64,000 nucleotides of DNA from Xanthobacteraceae bacterium (GTDB lineage Bacteria; Pseudomonadota; Alphaproteobacteria; Rhizobiales; Xanthobacteraceae), in NCBI GenBank assembly GCA_019746355.1, contig JAIESC010000007.1, forward strand, positions 124,001 to 188,000, written 5' to 3'. Made by a program: the position numbers and the translations under genes. Position 1 is the first letter of the stretch, and every line of letters starts with the position of its first letter. Positions 44,009-53,583 of the stretch are shown in pieces. A model generated the notes under the pieces. It made no database searches and had not been told where the DNA came from. It was given only the letters and a program-made list of their open reading frames with translations.

Positions 44009-47000
44009 ATGTCTGCGTACGCCGAGCTCGCCGTGACGACCAATTTTTCTTTTTTGCGCGGCGCCTCCGACCCCGAAGAGTTTGTCTTGCAGGCGCGGAA
44101 TTTAGGGCATTCCGGGATCGGCATTGCCGATCGCAACAGCGTGGCAGGCGTCGTTCGCGCTTTGACGCAGGTCAGGGCGTTTGCAGAGGAGGAAGAGGAG
44201 AAGCGGAAACAGGCAGCCGCGAGAATCCCTCCGGAAACAATCGAGCCGGCACCGGTAAAACTGGTTGTCGGCGCGCGGTTGGTTTTCTCGGACGGAACGC
44301 CGGACATTCTAGCTTATCCGAAAGACCGCGCGGCATGGGGCCGGCTGACACGGTTGCTCTCACTCGGCAAGGCACGAGCCGAGAAAGGCGATTGCCTCAT
44401 TGGCCTTCCGGATCTTCTGGAGTTCATCGACGGCCTCAATCTCATCGTCATGCCGCCGCCGCGGATTCATGCCGACAGGCTGCACGCGGTTTTGCTCCGG
44501 TTGAGAGAGGCGGGGCGAAGACGGGTCTGGCTTGCGGCCAGCATGCTTTATCGCGGCGATGACGAGCGTCGATTATCGAAGCTGGCGGATATTGCCGCTG
44601 GCGCGTTTGTGCCGCTGATCGCCGTCAATGATGTGCTCTATCACGCCGCGGACCGCAGGCCGTTGCAGGATGTCGTGACCTGCATTCGCGAGCATTTGAC
44701 GCTGGAGGACGCGGGTCGCCGGCTTGAAGCCAATGCGGAACGCCATCTGAAATCTCCTGACGAAATGGGGCGGCTGTTTCGCGATGCCCCGCGCGCCATC
44801 CGGGAGACGCAGCGCTTTCTCGATCGCTGTCGTTTCTCTCTCGAGGAATTGCGCGGGACCGAATATGCCGATGAAGCCCGGCAAGGTTATGCAACGCCGC
44901 AGGAGGCTCTGGTCGCCTTCTGCGAAGAAGGCATCAGAAAGCGCTTTCCTGAAGGGATGAGGCCGGATTTGCGGGCAACCCTCGACGGCGAATTGCGTCT
45001 GGTCGGCAGGCTTAACTATGCGCCGTTCTTTTTGACGGTGCATGAGATCGTCAAGTATGCCCGCGGCCTCACGCCGCCCATACTATGTCAAGGCCGGGGA
45101 TCGGCCGCCAATTCGCTGATCTGCTATTGCCTCGGCATCACCGACGTGTCGCCAACGAGCGTCGATCTTTTGTTCGAGCGCTTCATCTCGGAAGACCGCG
45201 GCGAGCCTCCGGATATCGACGTCGATTTCGAGCACGAACGACGCGAAGAGGTCATCCAGCACATCTACGAAAAGTACGGCCGCGAGCGCGCAGGCATTGC
45301 CGCGACCGTGATCCGCTACCGGGGCCGCAGCGCCATCCGTGAGGTGGGAAAGGTGTTCGGCCTGTCGTCCGATGTGATTGCCGCGCTCGCCAGCACGCTG
45401 TGGGGCTGGTCCGACAAAGGCGTCTCGGAAAAAGAAGCGCGCACGCGCGGTCTTGACCCGGCCGATCCGCGGCTCAAACAGGTGATGGAGCTTGCTAGCC
45501 AATTGATCGATACGCCTCGGCATCTTTCCCAGCATGTCGGCGGGTTCGTCATCACGCGCTCGCGGCTCGACGAGGTCGTGCCGATCGAAAATGCCGCCAT
45601 GGAGGACCGGACCTTCATCGAATGGGAGAAGAACGATCTGGAGGCGATCGGTCTCCTCAAGGTCGACGTGCTGGCGCTCGGCATGCTGACGTGCCTGCGA
45701 CGTTCGTTCGATTTCCTCACAGCGCATTACAACGAGCCGCGCGATCTCTCCTTACAGGACGAGGACAAGGCCACCTACAGGATGATCCAGCGCGCCGACA
45801 CGATCGGCGTGTTCCAGATCGAAAGCCGTGCGCAGATGTCGATGCTGCCGCGTCTTCGCCCCGAGAAATTCTACGATCTCGTGATCGAGGTCGCGATCGT
45901 CCGGCCCGGTCCGATCCAGGGCAACATGGTGCATCCCTATCTGCGGCGGCGGGAGGGCACCGATCCGGTGACCTATCCCTCGAAAGTATTGGAGAAAATT
46001 CTTTCCAAGACGATGGGCGTGCCGCTGTTCCAGGAGCAGGCGATGCGCATCGCCATCGATGGCGCGGGCTTCGAGCCGGGAAAGGCCGACGAACTGCGGC
46101 GCGCCATGGCGACGTTCAAGCGGGTCGGTACGATCGGCCGGTACCGCGATGAATTTCTTCAAGGCATGCGGGCCAAAGGATATCCGGCGGAGTTCTCGGA
46201 GAACTGCTGGAAGCAGATCGAGGGCTTCGGCAGCTACGGCTTTCCCGAGAGTCACGCCGCAAGCTTCGCCAATCTCGTCTACGCGTCGGCGTGGATCAAG
46301 TGCCACTACCCCGACGTGTTCGCGGCAGCTCTGCTGAACAGCCAGCCGATGGGTTTTTACGCGACCTCGCAGCTTGTGCGCGATGCGCAGGAGCACGGCG
46401 TGGAAGTGCGGCACGTGGATATCAACAGCTCGGATTGGGATTGCACGCTGGAACACCGTCCTGCGGGCAAATTGCATCAACGCCACGCGTCGATGCGTGC
46501 CGACATCCGGACGCAACGCGCGCTTCGTCTCGGCTTTCGCCAGATCAGCGGATTTTCCGAGGAGTGGGGCAAGACCATCGAACAGGTTCGCGATGCGGGC
46601 TTCGACTCGATTCGGGACCTGTGGCTGCGCACGGGCCTTCCGCCCACGGCGCTGGAAAAGCTCGCCCAGGCCGACGCATTCGGCTCGCTCGGCCTCAACC
46701 GGCGTGACGCGCTCTGGGCGGTGAAGGCGTTGCGGCGTGCCGGCGACAAGGACGACTTGCCGTTGTTTGCCCACGCCGCCATGCGCGAGATTGAACCCGA
46801 TATGAACCTGCCGTCGATGCCGCCGGGCCAGCAGGTCATCGAGGATTACCGGCACCTGCATCTTTCGTTGCATGCCCATCCGGTGTCGTTCTTCCGAGGC
46901 GATCTCGATGCGCGGGGCATCGTCCCGCATGACCGGTTGACGGATGTAGCCAACGGCCGCTGGGTCACGGTTGCGGGACTTGTCTTGGTCCGTCAGCGTC

Positions 47001-47464
47001 CCGGCATCGGCAACGCCATTTTCATGACGATCGAGGACGAGACTGGTGTTGCCAATACCATTCTCTGGCCGCGCACGTTCGAGCGCTACCGCCCCATCAT
47101 CATGGGGGCGCGGTTGATCGGGGTAAGCGGGGTCGTGCAGAACGAGAAGGGCGTCATTCACATCGTCGGCGAGCATTTCGAGGATCTGACCCCGCTGCTG
47201 CTCCGGCTGTCGGAGCAGGCGAAGCACTTCGATCCGTCGATGCCGGTCGACGAGGCCAAGCGTCCGGTGCAGGGCTCATGGCGTCATCCGCGCCGGACCT
47301 TGTCCCCGGTGGACATGGCGCGTGCCGACAATCCCGACCGCTTCCGTCATCCACGCTCGGGCGATTCGTTCGTCCGGCTTTCCAAGAACAAGGCTGCAAT
47401 GGAGCAGATGGCGGCCGTCGAGCATGCCGCCCGTGTCATGCCGAAAGGCCGAAACTTCCATTGA
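44009..47464 (+). CDS. dnaE2: Error-prone DNA polymerase DnaE2
   Basis: This 1151-residue protein is a C-family polymerase of the imuA-imuB-dnaE2 cassette. The N-terminal PHP domain starts AYAELAVTTNFSFLRGASDPEE. The palm has GRGSAANSLICYCLGITDV and PPDIDVDFEHERREEVIQHIY with catalytic aspartates, followed by QHVGGFVITRSRLDE, the fingers, an HhH region, and an OB-fold near 980-1060. It copies damaged DNA under SOS control. ATG 44009 lies ten bases after the imuB stop. It converges with the STAND gene, 95 bases away. Confidence 0.95.
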   Translation: MSAYAELAVTTNFSFLRGASDPEEFVLQARNLGHSGIGIADRNSVAGVVRALTQVRAFAEEEEEKRKQAAARIPPETIEPAPVKLVVGARLVFSDGTPDILAYPKDRAAWGRLTRLLSLGKARAEKGDCLIGLPDLLEFIDGLNLIVMPPPRIHADRLHAVLLRLREAGRRRVWLAASMLYRGDDERRLSKLADIAAGAFVPLIAVNDVLYHAADRRPLQDVVTCIREHLTLEDAGRRLEANAERHLKSPDEMGRLFRDAPRAIRETQRFLDRCRFSLEELRGTEYADEARQGYATPQEALVAFCEEGIRKRFPEGMRPDLRATLDGELRLVGRLNYAPFFLTVHEIVKYARGLTPPILCQGRGSAANSLICYCLGITDVSPTSVDLLFERFISEDRGEPPDIDVDFEHERREEVIQHIYEKYGRERAGIAATVIRYRGRSAIREVGKVFGLSSDVIAALASTLWGWSDKGVSEKEARTRGLDPADPRLKQVMELASQLIDTPRHLSQHVGGFVITRSRLDEVVPIENAAMEDRTFIEWEKNDLEAIGLLKVDVLALGMLTCLRRSFDFLTAHYNEPRDLSLQDEDKATYRMIQRADTIGVFQIESRAQMSMLPRLRPEKFYDLVIEVAIVRPGPIQGNMVHPYLRRREGTDPVTYPSKVLEKILSKTMGVPLFQEQAMRIAIDGAGFEPGKADELRRAMATFKRVGTIGRYRDEFLQGMRAKGYPAEFSENCWKQIEGFGSYGFPESHAASFANLVYASAWIKCHYPDVFAAALLNSQPMGFYATSQLVRDAQEHGVEVRHVDINSSDWDCTLEHRPAGKLHQRHASMRADIRTQRALRLGFRQISGFSEEWGKTIEQVRDAGFDSIRDLWLRTGLPPTALEKLAQADAFGSLGLNRRDALWAVKALRRAGDKDDLPLFAHAAMREIEPDMNLPSMPPGQQVIEDYRHLHLSLHAHPVSFFRGDLDARGIVPHDRLTDVANGRWVTVAGLVLVRQRPGIGNAIFMTIEDETGVANTILWPRTFERYRPIIMGARLIGVSGVVQNEKGVIHIVGEHFEDLTPLLLRLSEQAKHFDPSMPVDEAKRPVQGSWRHPRRTLSPVDMARADNPDRFRHPRSGDSFVRLSKNKAAMEQMAAVEHAARVMPKGRNFH

Positions 47465-47559
47465 TGCAGGAGTCGAGGCTGATCAACCGGAAGAAATTTC
47501 TTACGTATCTGGTTGCCGAACAAGCCCCGTTTGTCGTTCGCCCGAGGGGCTGCCAGCTC

Positions 47560-50500
47560 TTATGCTAGCGACCTGCGCGTAACCGCATAGAGCGTGTCGT
47601 TACGTATTGCGTCGGCCTCCTGCGCAGGCGTGACTACGGTCCTTTTCATGAGCGCTACGTTCGTCCTGGCGCCCACATGGATGACAGCCGAGGCCAACAC
47701 CTCGAGAGCCTGCGTTGTCTTCTTCTCGTCGGACCATCGCGCGACAAGGTCGAGGATTTGATCCCCGCTCCAACCGCTCTCAATGCCCCGATCAATCCAG
47801 TGATCAATCCATGGAAACGTCTGTTTGAGAGTGTCGTCGAGATACGCTACGGCGCTCGCTTCCGAAAGTTCGCGGTTCCTCCACTCTTCCGACAGACGTC
47901 CATCCAGATGCTGGCGACGCAAAGAGTACCATCCGTGCTTGTTGCATGTGTCCCATAGGTGATGGATGTCGGAGTCGCTCAGGTAATTGAGATACGGAAG
48001 AATCGCTTCGATCTGCCGGACCTGATAGAAATCAGTCCGCTCTCCGTTCATGCCGCGGGTACGGCCTGCTCTCATTGTCAGGTACTGGAACAAGTCCTTA
48101 GGCGCATCGCTTTGCTTCACAGCGTCCGCTACAGAAGCGAGAAGCGCTGGGGTCGCGAAGAATAAGGCAGCGGCTATGTAGTCGTCGGAGTCGCGCAAGC
48201 GTGGCCAATGCCGAAGAAGAATAGTCTCTGCCTGGCCAGCAGGAAGGTTCATGACCATCTCGGACAGAATCCAGTCGGGTCCATCTCCCTTGGGTTCGGA
48301 TTCTCCAGGCGACGCGACCAGCTTTGAACGCTGGGCCAAAGCGGCATCCAACGCATCCGTCATTTCGTCGGTCCAGTATTCCCGGCCGAGCTGCCACCAG
48401 TATCCGTTGCGATCCGTGCGCAGTTTCTCCAGCAAAGCGGGTATTGCGGTTTGGTCCCGGCGGCGCACGCGCTGCCACAGCACCTGGTCGAAAAGAGCGT
48501 CGCTTTCCGTGGTGCTGCGAAGAACTTCGACATCGCCTTGGTTCTTTGTTGAGGACCAGAAGCGCAGCGCGTGCTTGCGGAGGTGCTTTTCCTCGGTTTC
48601 GTTTTGCCAAAGCGGCACAAGACGCGCACGCGAGCGCTCAGACATCGCCCGGCCTGTTTTGTCCTGTCTGCGTTTGAAGTCATCCGCCGCTCGTGACGAG
48701 AACGGCCAGAATTTCCCTGTCCCCTCGACTTCTGCATCACGTCGCGCAAGTTCACGCACCATGAATTCCACAGCGTCCGGCTGATCCATTCCCTCGAAAA
48801 GAATCGTGATGGGCCACTTCAAATCATCCGATTTGGCCCTCTCGACAAAATACGGGATCGCTATCTCAGGAGGTTTCCGTTGAAACGCCCACCTGACGCC
48901 ATACTGGGCAACCTGAATGCGGGGTGAAGCTGAATGCTTTTCGGTCGTCGTGTCCGGCAAACCGGCCCACAGGTCGCAAACTGGCTTTAGTAGCACTCCC
49001 GCTTCTACGACATCGCCACTGCATTCGGCAAAAGCCCAGAGGTATTCGACCAAACCTGCGTCCCTGTCGCTATCAGCATCCCAACATGTCTTGATCGCCG
49101 CAGAGAGTTCTGGAGCTGCAAGATGACCGGCAAGGCGCAGAGCGCCGCTGCGCTCCCAGGCGGATAGACCCGGTCGGCGAAGAAACTCGCTCAACGAATT
49201 GGTCAAGGTCTTACCGTACCGTCTTTTGACGTGGTCCAGAAATTCCTCAAAACCTGCAACGCGTGTCCCAAGTTCGGTTTTCTGGCACAGTGCAATCCCA
49301 CCCATGAGATCGCCATTCCGAAACCTTGCCCGCAACCCGTTCCATGACTCATCGCCAAGCTTTTCGGCAATCGGCAGAATATGCGGTCCTTCGCATTCTG
49401 CCAGCATCCTCGCGGCTTCCCATTTGAAACATCTACGTGCTCGCCCGGCGGCATCGTTTGTATCAAGCCACTTCATCACGGCACCGATAACATCCTGATG
49501 TGGGGCCTGTGATGGGGACTGCATGTGTCGCAGCGCGCAAAAACCGGCAAGTGGGTTTGCATCGACAACAGACGGGATGTGACCCTTCGCAATGAAGCCA
49601 CTTGCCAACGCGAGGCCGATCACCTCGGCGAAGAACGGGTCTGATACGAGGTCGCTCGCTGGCTGTCCGCCCGCCAGCAATTCTCCGAACCCGTCGGCTA
49701 GCAACCATTCCCGCACCCTATCGTGACGGAACGTAAGTCGCTCTCCCGACGACGGGCCGGATACCCGAATGATCTCGCCTTGCTGCACGAGTTGACGAAG
49801 AGCTGCGACATCGCCGACCACCTCAGGCCACCCAAGAAGGCTCAGCCACTCCGGATCGAGCTGGCGTCGTTGCAAAATGCTCTTCGCTGCGTTCCGCAAC
49901 GCTTTTCGATATTCCGCTGGCGAGTACTCCTGTCTGGTAACCGAAAGGCGCTGCAACGATGACTCGATAAATTGCCCAATCGTGTGGTCGGCGGTCGGCG
50001 CGCTGTCAGGGTCGTGAAGCGCAATCAGCAGAGGGTCGTGACCCAAGGCTGCGGAAATTGCGGCGGCGTCGAACTCTGAGATCGTGCGGCCCTGACAGGA
50101 CCGCCGCCGTTGTACGGCGAGCGTTCCTTCGTCCTTTGACAGCGGCGGAGCGAAGACCGCCTTCGCATTAATTCGCTTCCGGGCATCGTCCGATAGAGAT
50201 GAAAGGACCTGCGGCCACACGGGACAGATGACCTGCCAGCCATCCGCGCCCGCCGTTGCGCCTTCCGACCACCGCGCAATTCGTTCGATCAATGACGCTC
50301 CACGCCCTGACCGGTTGATATCTTCGACCGTAATCAAGAGCGGCCGCGCCGGCGTTCCAAGTTGGCGTGCAGCACCGCCGCAACCGGGGGCCAGGGCCGG
50401 ATGGAGCCTGCGCAGCGCTGTCTCAAGCGCCTGGTCGAGCGTAGCCGATCCGGCAACATCATCGTCGCCCAGGACAAGCGAGAAGGCACCATTATCCAAA

Positions 50501-51255
50501 TTCTTCCGCAGCCTTTTGTAGCAAGCCACGCTCTTGCCGCTGCCCGAGTCCGCGACCAGGAACATAGCTCTTTCCTCATTGCCCGTAGCCAGAACGCGAT
50601 CAAGCTCCCGCTCAACCCACGCAGCCGGATCGTCAGGGGGGGCAGTCGCCTCGAGACTCGTCACTGACAGTTCGCGCAGAAGGCTCTCTGAAATCCGCTC
50701 CTGCTCTATTCCCAGATATTGCCGCCTGAGCCACTGACCATCTGGGTCATTATCGAGGAAGTCAGCTATCCGGGAACGCGGCCAGATATCGATCGCCAAA
50801 CCTGCGGGGACCCCGGCCGCGTGAACATCCCTGACAATTTCCTGACCCGGATCCTGATTGCTCGTAAGGACTAGCGTCGCTTTCAGGTCGGGGGTCCTGG
50901 TTCGTTCATCGGCAACTATGTCGGCAGTTTTGGTGACATCTCCCGGAGGCTCAGTCGGCTTTCCGCCTTTGGATCGCGTTTTGACCGTGCCCGGATCATG
51001 CAGCCATTTCCCATCTAGGTCTTTGGCCGCCGTTGTGGTGTGGTGAATGACGATCATATGAGGCGGTACGGCCCCCGGTACGAAAGCGATGCCGTCCACC
51101 GGGGACTTCACGGTTTTCCCTTCGGCATTGACGCCGGGATGACTGACAAGCGCATAAAGCGGATCGGCTTTGCGCAGAACAGCGGTCGCGAGGCGTTCGA
51201 ACACGCCTTCATCTGTAATGCTCGCCAAAAGGCGTATTGTCTCACCGGTCTCCAT
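47560..51255 (-). CDS. STAND-like P-loop NTPase with nuclease-fold-like N-terminus, candidate defence protein
   Basis: This large protein has 1231 residues from ATG 51255. Residues 1-180 resemble a restriction-endonuclease fold: a first helix with VFERLATAVL, then SPVDGIAFVP giving the acidic residue, then a strand MIVIHHTTTA where the usual E/Q-x-K is replaced by HH. A P-loop NTPase follows: Walker A ADSGSGKS at about 235-242 and a Walker B-like LLITVEDINRSG at about 305-315. The rest (about 450-1231) is alpha-helical and repeat-like with many Trp/Leu. The plan, effector-like head, NTPase and long sensor, matches antiviral STAND (Avs) proteins, but this assignment is inference. No characterised homologue is recognised. 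Confidence 0.8.
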   Translation of the reverse strand: METGETIRLLASITDEGVFERLATAVLRKADPLYALVSHPGVNAEGKTVKSPVDGIAFVPGAVPPHMIVIHHTTTAAKDLDGKWLHDPGTVKTRSKGGKPTEPPGDVTKTADIVADERTRTPDLKATLVLTSNQDPGQEIVRDVHAAGVPAGLAIDIWPRSRIADFLDNDPDGQWLRRQYLGIEQERISESLLRELSVTSLEATAPPDDPAAWVERELDRVLATGNEERAMFLVADSGSGKSVACYKRLRKNLDNGAFSLVLGDDDVAGSATLDQALETALRRLHPALAPGCGGAARQLGTPARPLLITVEDINRSGRGASLIERIARWSEGATAGADGWQVICPVWPQVLSSLSDDARKRINAKAVFAPPLSKDEGTLAVQRRRSCQGRTISEFDAAAISAALGHDPLLIALHDPDSAPTADHTIGQFIESSLQRLSVTRQEYSPAEYRKALRNAAKSILQRRQLDPEWLSLLGWPEVVGDVAALRQLVQQGEIIRVSGPSSGERLTFRHDRVREWLLADGFGELLAGGQPASDLVSDPFFAEVIGLALASGFIAKGHIPSVVDANPLAGFCALRHMQSPSQAPHQDVIGAVMKWLDTNDAAGRARRCFKWEAARMLAECEGPHILPIAEKLGDESWNGLRARFRNGDLMGGIALCQKTELGTRVAGFEEFLDHVKRRYGKTLTNSLSEFLRRPGLSAWERSGALRLAGHLAAPELSAAIKTCWDADSDRDAGLVEYLWAFAECSGDVVEAGVLLKPVCDLWAGLPDTTTEKHSASPRIQVAQYGVRWAFQRKPPEIAIPYFVERAKSDDLKWPITILFEGMDQPDAVEFMVRELARRDAEVEGTGKFWPFSSRAADDFKRRQDKTGRAMSERSRARLVPLWQNETEEKHLRKHALRFWSSTKNQGDVEVLRSTTESDALFDQVLWQRVRRRDQTAIPALLEKLRTDRNGYWWQLGREYWTDEMTDALDAALAQRSKLVASPGESEPKGDGPDWILSEMVMNLPAGQAETILLRHWPRLRDSDDYIAAALFFATPALLASVADAVKQSDAPKDLFQYLTMRAGRTRGMNGERTDFYQVRQIEAILPYLNYLSDSDIHHLWDTCNKHGWYSLRRQHLDGRLSEEWRNRELSEASAVAYLDDTLKQTFPWIDHWIDRGIESGWSGDQILDLVARWSDEKKTTQALEVLASAVIHVGARTNVALMKRTVVTPAQEADAIRNDTLYAVTRRSLA

Positions 51256-51438
51256 AGTCCCCAAGATAGGTCGAGAAGAGCCAAAATGTCTCGACTAAGC
51301 CTCCGCCACTTTTGTGCGGTGCATGAGTCCGGAAGTGGCACTTACTCAAGACCCCGCCTCAGCCGCATGAGCGGATAAAGAGTTCTCAGAAGGTAAAACC
51401 GGCCAAATCGCAAAAGCCATCCAAAAAGGACGGCCCGT

Positions 51439-52086
51439 CTAGCGCGGCTTCGTACCGACGTTGAACGATAATTTGTGCTCCGGCTCGGAATCTGCCGGCA
51501 CGTTTTTCTGCTTCGTGGTGGCGGCGATACCAATTGAATTCAGAGCGTCGGTAATTGCTCTGGCGGCGCGAGCGGCGTTTGGGCTTCGTGGATGATGATA
51601 GATTTCCACGCCTTCAAGGCCACCGAGGATCCATCGTCCTGTCTCAGGTTGTTTCAGATTCCAACCCCCGACGGTTAGCGCTTGCGAGAGTCGGTTCGAG
51701 ATTGCCATAGGCTCTCGTAAGTCCCAGAATGTTGTTACTTCGTACTCCTGACCAGCGAACGGACGGGCCATCACTATTAGTTCGCCAAATTGCCTGTCCG
51801 AGATAGAGCGATCCGCTAGGCGCTCTTCGATTTTTACCCTCGCTAGTTTTTCTTCCTCTGCTTTCTGATTTGCTTCCGCGGCGCGTGCGTTCGCTTCTGC
51901 AATTTTTTCGTCTGAAATACGTTGGCGTTCGGCTGCAGCTTCTTCTTTCTGGGTACTTAATTCGGACTGCCACCGGCTGTGTGTCCACGCGGCTGCAAAA
52001 CTAATGACGCCGATGAATGCGGTTGCTGCTACGCCCCAAATTCTGATTTCGTTTGCCCACCAAACTTTGTCAGGGAGGTCCATCAT
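51439..52086 (-). CDS. Membrane-anchored coiled-coil protein of unknown function
   Basis: This 215-residue protein has an N-terminal membrane helix (VAATAFIGVISFAAAW, residues about 19-34), a long charged coiled coil (residues 40-95, ending EEKLARVKIEERLADRSISD) and a C-terminal globular part with RQFGELIVMARPFAGQEYEV and VEIYHHPRSPNAARAARAI. It is less GC-rich than the core genes. It lies between the STAND gene and the 316-residue membrane protein, all on the minus strand with gaps of about 180 bases. No family is recognised. Confidence 0.65.
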   Translation of the reverse strand: MMDLPDKVWWANEIRIWGVAATAFIGVISFAAAWTHSRWQSELSTQKEEAAAERQRISDEKIAEANARAAEANQKAEEEKLARVKIEERLADRSISDRQFGELIVMARPFAGQEYEVTTFWDLREPMAISNRLSQALTVGGWNLKQPETGRWILGGLEGVEIYHHPRSPNAARAARAITDALNSIGIAATTKQKNVPADSEPEHKLSFNVGTKPR

Positions 52087-52265
52087 GGGGATGTCTTAAT
52101 TTTCCGCTGTGGCATGAGTAATTGTGTGTATTGCATTGATCCCTGGTTGCAGCGCATACCGCGAGTCGATGTAACGGAGACGAACGGGCTAGGAACGCCG
52201 CTTCAAGCCTTTCTGAGACTTATCTGATATAGCCGAACGGCGTGCCGCTTCGGGTTCTGTTTTCT

Positions 52266-53216
52266 TCATTGTTTTAGCTCCGTTCGGGTCGCTTCGATGG
52301 ATCGATCTAATTCCTGCATCCACTGCTGGAAGTCGTTTCTTGAGCGATAGAAGTCTTCTCGTGCGCCCATAAGAACGTCGCCTAAGTTGGTTCCATCTCC
52401 GTCGCGCGCCTCGGGCGCAAATTTTCGATAGGCGCGCATGACCTTGGTGTATTGGTCAATCCCTCGAATGAACTGGCTTAAACGGTGCCTGCTTCGCGTA
52501 AGAAAATCGATTTCAGAGTGAAAGCTTAGATAGCGCTCGCGCGCCTGCTTCATGTCATCTTCGATTTTCTGGGTCTTCGATTTTAAATCCACCATCTTCA
52601 CAATGAGAACATCTAGTTGGTCCCACGGCACGCCGCCAACGTTCTGGGTAATTTCCTGAGCATGCCGTGCCGCATCCATGCCGGGATGCTTGTATGCGGC
52701 CTCTATCGCGCTGAGCGCGTCAGCAACTTGCTCTCTGTCAGCCCGTGAATAGAAACGAGATGCCGCTAGTATGGATTTTCTTTCCGGCGGATCGGCGGCG
52801 AACCTTGGTTCCTGCGGCTTGGTGCTTGCGTCCGCTTTAACCGCCGCATCTGCTTGGCGAGGGGACGACGCGAAATAGCCAATTACGGCCACGCTTAATA
52901 GCAGCGCCCCTACGAGACCTATCGTCAATAGCAGCATCGGAACCAACCGCACCCTTGCACGCTCGATGCACTTACTAAGAATCGACTGCGGATTTTCACG
53001 CTGATCTCCGATGCTTTGGCCAACCCATTTGAGGAATTGAAACGCGGCAGCCAACAAACAAAGGGCGCTGACAACCCCGACTATTGCGATTAGTTCGGGG
53101 GGAATCGTGTACCCATTTTCTTTCAGCCACCACATTAATCCCGGCCCCCCGACGCCAACAGCGCCAGCACCTGGGGCTGATTTCGGGAACGGGTGAATGT
53201 CTGGACTTGCGGCCAT
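52266..53216 (-). CDS. Two-helix membrane protein of unknown function, possibly SOS-regulated
   Basis: This 316-residue protein has two hydrophobic helices near residues 43-63 (IAIVGVVSALCLLAAAFQF) and 92-115 (MLLLTIGLVGALLLSVAVI). A long soluble, helical C-terminal half has IEDDMKQARERYLSFHSEID and NDFQQWMQELDRSIEATRTEL. No known domain is seen. The gene starts 142 bases downstream of a LexA-like box (53358-53372) read in its own direction. It is the outermost gene of the minus-strand block that ends with the STAND protein. Confidence 0.65.
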   Translation of the reverse strand: MAASPDIHPFPKSAPGAGAVGVGGPGLMWWLKENGYTIPPELIAIVGVVSALCLLAAAFQFLKWVGQSIGDQRENPQSILSKCIERARVRLVPMLLLTIGLVGALLLSVAVIGYFASSPRQADAAVKADASTKPQEPRFAADPPERKSILAASRFYSRADREQVADALSAIEAAYKHPGMDAARHAQEITQNVGGVPWDQLDVLIVKMVDLKSKTQKIEDDMKQARERYLSFHSEIDFLTRSRHRLSQFIRGIDQYTKVMRAYRKFAPEARDGDGTNLGDVLMGAREDFYRSRNDFQQWMQELDRSIEATRTELKQ

Positions 53217-53583
53217 GTGCCTGCCTCCGACCTAGGCCGATCCTAGGGCTTGTGGTGGCGCGCCGACATGTAGCCGATTCAAGGTAGGGGCAACGGGATT
53301 CCTGAATCATTTGTGGGTACGCGTGGCGCCTAGGCGATGGGTTGACTCCTACAAGATGTTCTTTATTTGTTCTTACATCCTGCTTGTTGAGGGGACGCCA
53401 ACCGGAGGTGTCCATTTGGCAAGAAGCAGGAACGGCTCCCGCGCGCCAGGCTCACACGGCCGGGCTCTCGGGGCGCCTCGAACACCGCTTTACGGGCAAT
53501 ACGACTCGTGAGCAGGGAGCCTGCTGGACCACCGGTCGCCGGTTGCGAACTGGGAGGGCAAGCGCGGCCCGAGGCGTGTGGGG
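53217..53583. other. Gene-free interval, left part
   Basis: This interval holds the LexA-like box and the presumed promoter of the minus-strand block. The remainder is GC-rich with no frame that has a ribosome site or homology. It leads into the serial-hairpin element that starts at about 53584. Confidence 0.5.
53358..53372 (-). promoter_or_regulatory. LexA-type box upstream of the 316-residue membrane protein gene
   Basis: Read on the minus strand it is GAAC-AAATAAA-GAAC, differing from the imuA box in one spacer base. Directly before it are TTGGCG (53396-53401) and ATGTAA (53373-53378), 17 bases apart, a plausible -35/-10 pair. A TTGACT at 53342 could serve a plus-strand promoter instead. 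Confidence 0.6.

Noticed and set aside
52182..52196. GAAC-GGGCTAG-GAAC, another direct repeat with LexA spacing, 96 bases before the 215-residue protein gene
   Set aside because: The spacer is GC-rich, unlike the three AT-rich boxes, and about two chance matches to GAAC-N7-GAAC or its complement are expected in 64 kb. It could be tested with a LexA matrix.
47560..53216. Prophage or integrative element
   Set aside because: No integrase, transposase, phage structural gene or attachment-site duplication was seen, so only accessory block is claimed.
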